From AC-32 sp963788215 (GTDB lineage Bacteria; Actinomycetota; Thermoleophilia; Gaiellales; Gaiellaceae), in assembly GCA_963788215.1 (NCBI GenBank), contig CAWBFX010000004.1:1-22450 (forward strand): a DNA stretch of 22,450 nt, given 5' to 3'. The notes under the pieces are model-generated. The model ran no database searches, was not told where the DNA came from, and saw nothing but the letters and a program-made list of their open reading frames with translations. The translations under genes were made by a program, and so were the position numbers. Shown one piece after another: positions 14,858 to 21,506 of this stretch (its first letter is position 1; every line of letters starts with the position of its first letter).

Positions 14858-15532
14858 GTGTCGTCGCCCGAGCCGGACAGGCAGTGCCCGCGCTGCGGCA
14901 CGCCATACGCCGAGGGGCAGGACTACTGCCTCGAGTGCGGCGCGCGGCTGCCCGCCAAGGGTGGGCTCGTGACCGCGCTCGGCAGGTCCTGGCGCAGGCG
15001 GCTCGGCTGGTACCCCGGCGACTGGATCTGGCCGGCGCTGCTGGCGCTCGTGATCGCGGCGGTCGCCGGCACCGCCTCCGCGCTCTGGCTGACCGACCGC
15101 TCGGACGCGAGCGACGCAACGCTCGTCGACACCTCGCCCGCCGCCTCGAGCGTGCAGCAGACCACGCAGACAGCTCCCGAGCCGACGACGGAGACCACGC
15201 CGACCACGACGGCCGCGGCTCCACCGCCGCCGCCGCCCCCGCCCCCGGCGAACCAGCTGACGAAGTGGCCGGCGGGGCAGGGCGGCTGGACGATCGTCCT
15301 CGACTCGGTCCCGAGTGGAAGCCGAGCGGCCTACGCCGAGGCGCGGCAGGCGCTGCGCAAGGGCATGAAGAAGGTCGGCGTCCTGAACTCGTCCAGCTAC
15401 TCGAGTCTGCACCCAGGTTATCTCGTCGTTTTCGCGGGCATCTACGGCAGTGAGGCCGACGCCCAGGGAGCCGTTCTCGACGCACACGAGCACGGCTACG
15501 GGGGCGCCTACCCTCGGCGGATCACGCCCTGA
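14858..15532 (+). CDS. Zinc-ribbon, single-span membrane protein with C-terminal SPOR-like domain
   Basis: A 224-residue protein whose GTG start at 14858 has GGAG eight bases upstream. The domain order is: cytoplasmic zinc ribbon (Cys10, Cys13, Cys24, Cys27), basic stretch, one membrane span (about 57-77), a Ser/Thr/Pro linker with a run of nine prolines (about 123-131), then a SPOR-like domain (about 143-222: GGWTIVLDSVPS, ARQALRKG, GYLVVFAGIYGSEADAQ). SPOR domains bind peptidoglycan glycan strands lacking stem peptides, often at division sites, so a role at the cell wall is likely. The linker would cross the outer side of the membrane. It is paired with the zinc-ribbon gene before it. Confidence 0.82.
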   Translation: MSSPEPDRQCPRCGTPYAEGQDYCLECGARLPAKGGLVTALGRSWRRRLGWYPGDWIWPALLALVIAAVAGTASALWLTDRSDASDATLVDTSPAASSVQQTTQTAPEPTTETTPTTTAAAPPPPPPPPPANQLTKWPAGQGGWTIVLDSVPSGSRAAYAEARQALRKGMKKVGVLNSSSYSSLHPGYLVVFAGIYGSEADAQGAVLDAHEHGYGGAYPRRITP

Positions 15533-15568
15533 CCGTCGTTTACCAGAAAGAAAACATGAGCCGGGACT

Positions 15569-15596
15569 TTGTAACAGGCTCTCGGTTCGTTATATT
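15569..15596 (+). promoter_or_regulatory. Sigma-70-like promoter for the gene at 15684
   Basis: TTGTAA (15569-15574), 16 bases, TATATT (15591-15596). The 151-base gap around it is clearly more AT-rich than the rest of the window. It would give a leader of about 80 bases, unlike the leaderless neighbours. Confidence 0.5.
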
Positions 15597-15626
15597 CGGA
15601 CCTACCAGGCGAGGCCCGAGACAGGA

Positions 15627-15641
15627 TTAACCGCTCGTTAA
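15627..15641. promoter_or_regulatory. Operator-like inverted repeat TTAAC-N5-GTTAA
   Basis: A perfect five-base inverted repeat sits about 30 bases downstream of the -10 box and upstream of the ribosome binding site (GGAG at 15671-15674). Its position in the leader suits a repressor roadblock. The binding protein is unknown. Confidence 0.35.
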
Positions 15642-15683
15642 CAAAGCTTTTCGGGAGATTAATAGGAGCCGGAGATACTGACC

Positions 15684-16133
15684 GTGGACGAGAGAACCCT
15701 CCAGATTCAAGCCTGCATGTATCAGTACTCACGCGCCATCTACAGGTCGATCAAGGACCTGATCGATCCATACGTGGACGGCGAGACGCGGCTCGAGTAC
15801 CGCCGCGAGGTCCTCGAGGCCTGCGAGCTGACGATGGAGCGGCTCGCGAAGGATCCGCTCTACTTCGCCAAGCCCGACCGCGCGCTCTTCCAGGACATCC
15901 GCCGCTACTTCCCGATCACGTGCCAGGCGCAGGTGGCCTGGGCAGTGCGTGAGGGCGTGGCCGCGGCGGTCGCGTTCATCGAGAGCCAGATCGAGGCGGG
16001 CGCCTTCGACGGCGGCGTCGCCCGCTGCCGGGCCACCACGCGCAAGGGCAAGCCGTGCCAGCGCACGCCGCTGCCCGAGCGCGACTACTGCCCCTCGCAT
16101 CAGCACCTCGAGCGGTCTCCCGTCGCAGCGTGA
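15684..16133 (+). CDS. Unknown protein with C-terminal Cys/His (zinc-finger-like) motif
   Basis: A 149-residue protein starting at GTG 15684 with GGAG nine bases upstream. The N-terminal part (1-105) looks all-helical and begins DERTLQIQACMYQYSRAIYR. The C-terminus carries Cys115, Cys125, Cys136 and His139 in CRATTRKGKPCQR...DYCPSH. This small motif recurs in many otherwise unrelated bacterial proteins and probably binds zinc. The gene has the best conventional promoter in the window plus an operator-like repeat, so it is probably regulated. The PafBC-like regulator gene starts 31 bases after it. Function unknown. Confidence 0.72.
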   Translation: MDERTLQIQACMYQYSRAIYRSIKDLIDPYVDGETRLEYRREVLEACELTMERLAKDPLYFAKPDRALFQDIRRYFPITCQAQVAWAVREGVAAAVAFIESQIEAGAFDGGVARCRATTRKGKPCQRTPLPERDYCPSHQHLERSPVAA

Positions 16134-16150
16134 TCTCTTCCTGCGGGCGA

Positions 16151-16156
16151 TAAGCT
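16151..16156 (+). promoter_or_regulatory. Candidate -10 box TAAGCT for the PafBC-like gene
   Basis: TAAGCT ends seven bases before the GTG at 16164. This fits a leaderless start. The run of G just before the start could also act as a weak ribosome binding site. Confidence 0.35.
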
Positions 16157-16163
16157 CGCGGGG

Positions 16164-18182
16164 GTGAGCCACGACACCGACAAGCTGATCCGCCAGCTCT
16201 CGCTCGTCGCGTTCCTGATGGCGGAGCGGCGGCCGGTCACCGCGCGCGAGATCAAGTCCAGCGTCGAGGGCTACCAGGAGATGTCGGACGAGGCGTTCGC
16301 GCGCCGCTTCTACTCGGACCGCGCGGAGCTGCAGGCGCTCGGCGTGCCGCTCACCTCGCAGCGCGACGAGTACACGGGCGAGGAGCTCTACAACATGCGC
16401 TCGGAGCGCTACTTCCTCCCCGAGCTGGAGCTGAACGGCGAGGAGCTCGCGGCCCTGCAGACCGCGCTCTACCTGCTCGAGGGCAAGTTCGCCTACGCCG
16501 AGCCGCTGCGGCTCGCGCTCCAGAACCTCGCGCTCGGGCGGCCGGGCTTCTCCGAGGCGCCGACGCAGACCGCGATGCGCGTCGAGGTCCTCGATCCCGA
16601 GTACTCGCCCGAGATGCAGGGGCGCCTGAGCAAGCTCGAGGCGGCGATCTCGAAGCAGCGCACGGTCAAGTTCCCGTACTGGTCGATCTCCAGGGACGAC
16701 GAGCGCGAGCGGACGCTGAACCCGTACGCGCTCTTCCAGGACGCGGGCGCCTGGTACGTCGTGGGCCAGGACCTCGACGCCGACGACGAGCGCACCTTCC
16801 GCGTCTCCCGCATCCGCGGCGAGATTCGCTTCGCCACGCGCCGCGAGCGCGACTTCCGGCTTCCGGCCGAGCTCGACGTCGACCAGTACCGCGGCCGGCC
16901 TCCGTGGCAGATCGGCGACCTCAAAGGCGAGGCCCGGATGGAGGTCGCGGGCGACACCGCTTGGTGGGTGCAGCGCACTTACGGGCGGAGCGGGCGCGTC
17001 GAGGACGGCGTCTTCGTCACGGAGTACTCGAGCCTGCCGCTGCTCGCGTCGTGGGTCCTGCGCCAGGACGGCCGGGCCGTGCCGCGCGAGCCCGAGGAGC
17101 TCCGGCGCGAGGTCGCGCGCGCGCTCACGGCGGTTCGCGAGCGCCACGAGGAGGAGCCGCGCCGCCTGGCGGCGGAATCGGACGGTCAGGAGGAAGAACC
17201 GGTCGAGCGGCCGGCCGCGCCGGTCGCGCCCGAGCGCTTCGCGGTCCTGCAGGCGCTGCTTGCGTTCCTGCTCGACCGCTGCGGTGAGGGGAACGAGGCC
17301 GAGATCCCCGCGGCCGACGTCGTCGAGCGCTTCCACATCCCGCCCGAGGAGCTCGAGGAGCACCTCTCGCTGCTGAACCTCGTCAACTTCGGCGGCGGCT
17401 GCTACGCGGTCTACGCGGAGCTGCAGGACGACATCGTCCGCGTCGACAAGGAGCTCTTCGGCGACACCTTCCGTGCGCCGCCGCGGCTGACGCCGCTCGA
17501 GGCCCGCGCGATCCGTCTCGCGCTCGAGTTCGTCGGGCCGATGATCGCCGCCGACGCGCGCACGCCGCTCGAACGCGTGCGGGCAAAGCTCGAGGAGACC
17601 TTCGGCGAGTTCGAGCTGGCCCAGACCCCCGAGCCGCCCGTCCAGCGCGCCGAGGAGGACCTCGTCGCAACGCTCAGCCGAGGCGCGAACGAGCGCCGGC
17701 TCGTCGAGGTCGACTACCTCAAGGAGGGCGAGGACGAGGTCTCGACGCACCTCGTCGAGCCGTACTCCCTCGAACGGCGCCTCCCGTTCTGGTACGTCCA
17801 CACGTGGGACCGCACGCGCGAGGGTGAGCGCTCGTTCCGCCTCGACCGCATGCGCTCCGCGCGGATCCAGCGAGGCCGCTTCGAGCCTCGCGAGGGCTTC
17901 GACCCGCACGAGTTCCGCGATGCCCGCCCCGCACGCATCTGGTACTCCAAGGTCGTGGCGCGCTGGGAGGTCGAGAAGGGCGCCGACCCGCTGGACGACG
18001 GCTCGGCGGTCGCGGAGAAACCCGTCGGCAGCGCGGAGTGGCTCGTCGGCGAGATCCTCAGCTACCGGGGCGAAGCCGTCGTCCTCGACCCGCCCGAGCT
18101 CAGGCAGGCCGTCGCGAAGCGAGCCCGCGAGCTCCAGCGCGAGCTCGGCGTCTCGCGGGTCAAGGTCGCAGCCAGCTCCTGA
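16164..18182 (+). CDS. PafB-PafC-like fused transcription regulator with two HTH and two WYL domains
   Basis: A 672-residue protein made of two similar halves. Half one has an HTH (about 6-65: KLIRQLSLVAFLMAERRPVTAREI, RRFYSDRAELQALGVPL) and a WYL domain (about 165-240: LNPYALFQDAGAWYVVGQD, ERTFRVSRI). Half two has a shorter HTH-like region (about 355-415) and a second WYL domain (about 510-585: VEPYSLERRLPFWYVHTWD, RSFRLDRM), then a C-terminal extension. In mycobacteria separate PafB and PafC form the activator of the LexA-independent DNA-damage response, and natural fusions are known in other actinobacteria. The WYL parts may bind single-stranded nucleic acid. No proteasome or Pup genes lie in the window. 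Starts at GTG 16164; the frame is intact throughout. Confidence 0.85.
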   Translation: MSHDTDKLIRQLSLVAFLMAERRPVTAREIKSSVEGYQEMSDEAFARRFYSDRAELQALGVPLTSQRDEYTGEELYNMRSERYFLPELELNGEELAALQTALYLLEGKFAYAEPLRLALQNLALGRPGFSEAPTQTAMRVEVLDPEYSPEMQGRLSKLEAAISKQRTVKFPYWSISRDDERERTLNPYALFQDAGAWYVVGQDLDADDERTFRVSRIRGEIRFATRRERDFRLPAELDVDQYRGRPPWQIGDLKGEARMEVAGDTAWWVQRTYGRSGRVEDGVFVTEYSSLPLLASWVLRQDGRAVPREPEELRREVARALTAVRERHEEEPRRLAAESDGQEEEPVERPAAPVAPERFAVLQALLAFLLDRCGEGNEAEIPAADVVERFHIPPEELEEHLSLLNLVNFGGGCYAVYAELQDDIVRVDKELFGDTFRAPPRLTPLEARAIRLALEFVGPMIAADARTPLERVRAKLEETFGEFELAQTPEPPVQRAEEDLVATLSRGANERRLVEVDYLKEGEDEVSTHLVEPYSLERRLPFWYVHTWDRTREGERSFRLDRMRSARIQRGRFEPREGFDPHEFRDARPARIWYSKVVARWEVEKGADPLDDGSAVAEKPVGSAEWLVGEILSYRGEAVVLDPPELRQAVAKRARELQRELGVSRVKVAASS

Positions 18183-18184
18183 CC

Positions 18185-18700
18185 GTGAACGCGCTGCCGC
18201 GTCTGCTCACGCCTGACCAGCAGCACGTCTACAACGTCGTTCGACGGACGACGGAAAACATGGTTGCCGCGCGCAAAGCGGCTCTGGAAGTGATCTGGCG
18301 GCATGCGATGCCTGTGTTCCAGCTCACGCCGATCAATACCGCCGCATGTCCGGTCGTGATCGTCGAGTTCGGAACGTGGAACACCTTCGAGTTCGGGCCG
18401 AAGGGGCAGGGGAGCGCTTTCGAGCTCTGGGCAGAACACCAGGAGGAGCGTGACGAGCTACTGGCCGACTGCCTGCGAGCCGTCATGGAAGGCCGGTTCG
18501 AGATCGCGTTGCGGGGCGGCAGGGTGTTCGGAAGGCCGAAGGATGGCTGGACGCTCGTCGGTCGCTTCCTCGACCTTCCCCGGGGAACGCTCAGATACGA
18601 GAGGACGCCGGTGCATGCCGAGGCTTTCGAATTCGTGTTCGGCGACTCGCCGCCCGCTCCCGGCGAGGACGGCGGTCCCCACCGCTTCGACGCCTACTAG
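18185..18700 (+). CDS. Unknown 171-residue protein
   Basis: Not recognised. GTG at 18185 lies two bases after the PafBC-like stop, so the genes are probably co-translated. The predicted protein mixes helices (TPDQQHVYNVVRRTTENMVAARKAALEVIW) with a central strand region (PVVIVEFGTWNTFEFGPKGQG), an acidic helix (HQEERDELLADCLRAVMEGRFE) and a Pro/Gly/Asp-rich tail. No signal peptide or membrane span is visible. Third positions look somewhat less G/C-rich than in the genes around it, which might mean a more recent arrival, though this was judged by eye. It converges on the kinase gene with ten bases between stops. Confidence 0.62.
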   Translation: MNALPRLLTPDQQHVYNVVRRTTENMVAARKAALEVIWRHAMPVFQLTPINTAACPVVIVEFGTWNTFEFGPKGQGSAFELWAEHQEERDELLADCLRAVMEGRFEIALRGGRVFGRPKDGWTLVGRFLDLPRGTLRYERTPVHAEAFEFVFGDSPPAPGEDGGPHRFDAY

Positions 18701-18710
18701 GAGACGCGGC

Positions 18711-20501
18711 CTAGCTCTTACCAGGCACCGAAAGCGTGAACGTGGAGCCGTGCTCCGGGACCGAGTGGACGTCCAGCGTCCCGCCGTGGGCCTCCGCGAT
18801 CGAGCGCGCGATGAACAGGCCGAGCCCCGTGCCCGATCGGGTGTTGCCGCTCGTGACCCTGCCGAACTTCTCGAAGATCAGCCGCCGGTCCTCGTGGGAG
18901 ATGCCCGGCCCGTTGTCGCGCACGTTGACGTGGACGTGGCCGTCTTCCGCGTAGGCGCGCACCTCGACCTCGTCTCCGGCGGGCGAGTACTTGATCGCGT
19001 TGTCGATCAGGTTCATCAGCACCTGGCGCAGGCGCTCGGCGTCGCCGCGGACCCGCGGCAGCGGCTCACGAACCTCCGAGCGGACAGCCACCTCGTCTGA
19101 CCCGAGGCCGGCGGTCGCGACCGCGTCGCGTACGAGCTCGCCCAGGTCGATGTCTCCGAAGCGGAAGCTGAAGGTCCCCGCCTCGATCCGCGAGGTGTCG
19201 AGCACGTCCGCGACCAGCGTGGCCAGCCGGTTCGTCTCGCCGGCAATCAGTTCGAGGAAGGACTCGCGCTGATCCGGGGTCAACTCGCGCCAGCGCTGCT
19301 GCAGCGTCCGGGCCGATCCGATCACGGACGCCATCGGCGTGCGCAGCTCGTGTGAGACGAGCGAGACGAAGTCCGCCCGCAGCGCCGACAGCCGGCGCAG
19401 CTCCTCGACCGTCTTGCGCTCCGCCTCGTACGCGCGGATGTTCTGAACCGCGCTCGCCACGAGGCGTCCGAGCAGGCCGGCGAGCTCGATCTCCTGCGTG
19501 CCGAACGCGTCGGCCTCGCGCCGGACTAGCGACAGCATCCCGATCGTCTGGGTTCCTACGAGCAACGGCGTCGCGAGGCGGCTGCGCAGGCCGAGATCGA
19601 GGAGCTCCTGTTCCTCGGGGTACTCGGCGGCGACGATGTCTCGGCGATACACCGGCTGGTTTCGCCGGAGGATCTCCTCCAGCAGCGACCCCGCGATCGG
19701 GCGGGAGGTGCCGGGCGGGAAGATCTCGTCGGAGCCCGCGCCTGCGACGGCCATCACGTGCGCGTTCCCGTCGTCCCTGAGCACGATCGCGATGCGGTCG
19801 AACGGGAGGAGCCCGCGGACCTCGCGGATAAACGCGGCGAAGGCTTCGTCGAGCTCGAGCGACGAGCTGAGGGCGCGGGCGCAACGACTGGCGGCCTCGA
19901 GCACGTCGGCTCGCCGGCCGAGCTCGTCGCGGAGACGCTCGGCGTCCACGGCGCGCGACTCGGCGACGGCGCTCTGGGCCCTCATGCGCATGACGAGCCA
20001 GCCGACGATCAGCGCCATCAGCAGCTCGATCCCGACCTGGAGCGTGACGTAGTTGACGTGGTAGCCGTGCGGCGCGGAGTGGCGTGCCCGCAGCCACTCG
20101 TACACGGCCATCACCGGTGCGCTCGCGATCGCGAGCAGGACGGCGCCCATCATCCCCGCGCGCAGCGCCGCCTCGACCAGCGGGAGGAAGATGATCTCGC
20201 GGACCGGCGAGCCCTGGTCGAAGCTGTAGATCAGGATGTACGTGGAGACGACGGCGAAGTCGAAGGCCAGCGCCGAGAACCCGAGCGCGAGCTGGCCGCG
20301 CCGCGACCAGTCCCGGCGCGCGAGCCAGAAGATGACGAGCGTCCCCACCGCGAACACGGCGGTCGTGATCCAGGCCCAGCGCTCGTAGTTGGGCGGGTAG
20401 CCGGTCCCGACCGCGACCTGGAAGGCGGCGAAGGCGACGCCCACGAGACGGATCCAGGCGAGCCAGCGCTCGGTCTCGCGCAGCCGCCGCAGCTCGGTCA
20501 T
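18711..20501 (-). CDS. Membrane histidine kinase with GAF domain
   Basis: A 596-residue sensor kinase. The N-terminal region (about 12-180) has roughly six hydrophobic segments. A linker follows, then a GAF domain (about 200-360: FDRIAIVLRDDGN, RLATPLLVGTQTIGMLSLVRRE), HisKA with His384 in SLVSHELRTPMAS, and an ATPase domain with Asn501 (NLIDNAIKYSP), DNGPGIS and SGTGLGLFIARSIAEAHGG. All catalytic boxes are intact, in contrast to the kinase at 4800-6205. The ATG overlaps the queG stop as ATGA, so translation is coupled to queG. No response regulator lies beside it, so it probably acts with a regulator encoded elsewhere. The signal is unknown. Confidence 0.92.
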   Translation of the reverse strand: MTELRRLRETERWLAWIRLVGVAFAAFQVAVGTGYPPNYERWAWITTAVFAVGTLVIFWLARRDWSRRGQLALGFSALAFDFAVVSTYILIYSFDQGSPVREIIFLPLVEAALRAGMMGAVLLAIASAPVMAVYEWLRARHSAPHGYHVNYVTLQVGIELLMALIVGWLVMRMRAQSAVAESRAVDAERLRDELGRRADVLEAASRCARALSSSLELDEAFAAFIREVRGLLPFDRIAIVLRDDGNAHVMAVAGAGSDEIFPPGTSRPIAGSLLEEILRRNQPVYRRDIVAAEYPEEQELLDLGLRSRLATPLLVGTQTIGMLSLVRREADAFGTQEIELAGLLGRLVASAVQNIRAYEAERKTVEELRRLSALRADFVSLVSHELRTPMASVIGSARTLQQRWRELTPDQRESFLELIAGETNRLATLVADVLDTSRIEAGTFSFRFGDIDLGELVRDAVATAGLGSDEVAVRSEVREPLPRVRGDAERLRQVLMNLIDNAIKYSPAGDEVEVRAYAEDGHVHVNVRDNGPGISHEDRRLIFEKFGRVTSGNTRSGTGLGLFIARSIAEAHGGTLDVHSVPEHGSTFTLSVPGKS

Positions 20502-21497
20502 GCGCTCTCCAGGCGGGCGAGCGCCCACTCGGCCTGCTCGCGCAGCAGGGGGTCGTCGCCGACGGCGTAGCGGCGGGCCAACTCCGGGTCGCCGCCCGAG
20601 TTGCCGAGGGCGACGAGGGCATTGCGGCGGAGGTAGCGCGGGTCGTTCTTCGGGACGAAGAGGCGGTCGTAGCGCTCGGCGAGCTCCTCGTCGGACGCCT
20701 CGAGCCAGTCGACGAGCGAGACGTGCGGCTCGGCGCCAGGCGGCGGCTCGAGCCCGGCGCGCCGCTTCTCGACCCCGCGGTTCCAGGGGCAGACGTCCTG
20801 GCAGATGTCGCAGCCGTAGACCTGGTCGCCGAGCGGCTCGCGGTACTCCTCCGGGATCGCGCTCCCCGCCTGCGTCCAGTACGACAGGCAGCGCGTCGCG
20901 TCGAGGACGCCCGGCTCGTCGAGCGCTCCCGTCGGGCACGCCTCGATGCAGAGCGTGCAGGAGCCGCAGTCGGCGTCGAGCGGCGGCGTGGGCTCGAGCT
21001 CGACGTCGGTGACGAGCGTCCCCAGGACGACCCACGAGCCGAAGCGGCGCGTGATCAGCATCGTGTTCTTGCCGTAGAAGCCGACTCCCGAGCGGGCGGC
21101 AGCCTCGCGGTCGACGTGCTGGTTCGCGTCGACGAGCACGCGGTAGTTGCCGCCGAGCCGCGCCCGAGCTCATCCAGCCGCTCGCGCAGCTGCGAGTAGG
21201 CGTCGAACCACGTGTAGCGCGGCAGGCGCCCGTGCCCGGCGGCGGGTCCTCGCCGTCGCGCCAGTAGCAGAGCGCCGCCGAGACCACCGTGCGTGCGCCT
21301 TCCAGCAGTTCCTCGGGATGGCACGAGACCTCCGGACGGGCCATCGTGAAGCGCATGTCGGCGAACAGACCGCGCGCCCGCCGCTCGCGGATGTGCCGTT
21401 CGGTTTCCTCGTACGCAGTCGCGGGCGCGGCCCCGACCACGTCGAGACCGAGCTCCTCCGCGAGCTCTTGCAGCCGGACCGCCTGCATATGGGACAT
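20498..21497 (-). CDS. queG: Epoxyqueuosine reductase QueG, two frameshifts
   Basis: Reduces epoxyqueuosine in tRNA to queuosine, the last step of the pathway, using cobalamin and two [4Fe-4S] clusters. The N-terminal block LQELAEELGLDVVGAAPA, GRLPRYTWFDAY, VDANQHVDREAAARSGVGFYGKN, the cluster motifs CGSCTLCIEACPTGAL and CDICQDVCPWN, and a HEAT-like C-terminus (RRNALVALGNSG) are clear. Two frame changes, at the plus-strand CCC runs 21235-21237 and 21163-21165, are each repaired by one added base, giving GHGRLPRY and LGARLGGNYRVLV and a 333-residue product. The ATG at 21497 or 21488 could be the start; neither has a good ribosome binding site. The histidine kinase overlaps its stop. Confidence 0.9.
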
Positions 21498-21506
21498 TCT
21501 GCCCGC

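Noticed and set aside
15223..15248. Short CCG/CCC repeat
   Set aside because: It encodes the proline linker of the SPOR-like protein; there is no sign of a mobile or regulatory repeat.
15729..17909. A very long open frame on the minus strand opposite the PafBC-like gene
   Set aside because: It is rich in Arg, Leu, Ala and Glu with no family motif, and exists because GC-rich codons on the plus strand leave few stops on the other. The plus-strand gene shows clear HTH and WYL motifs.
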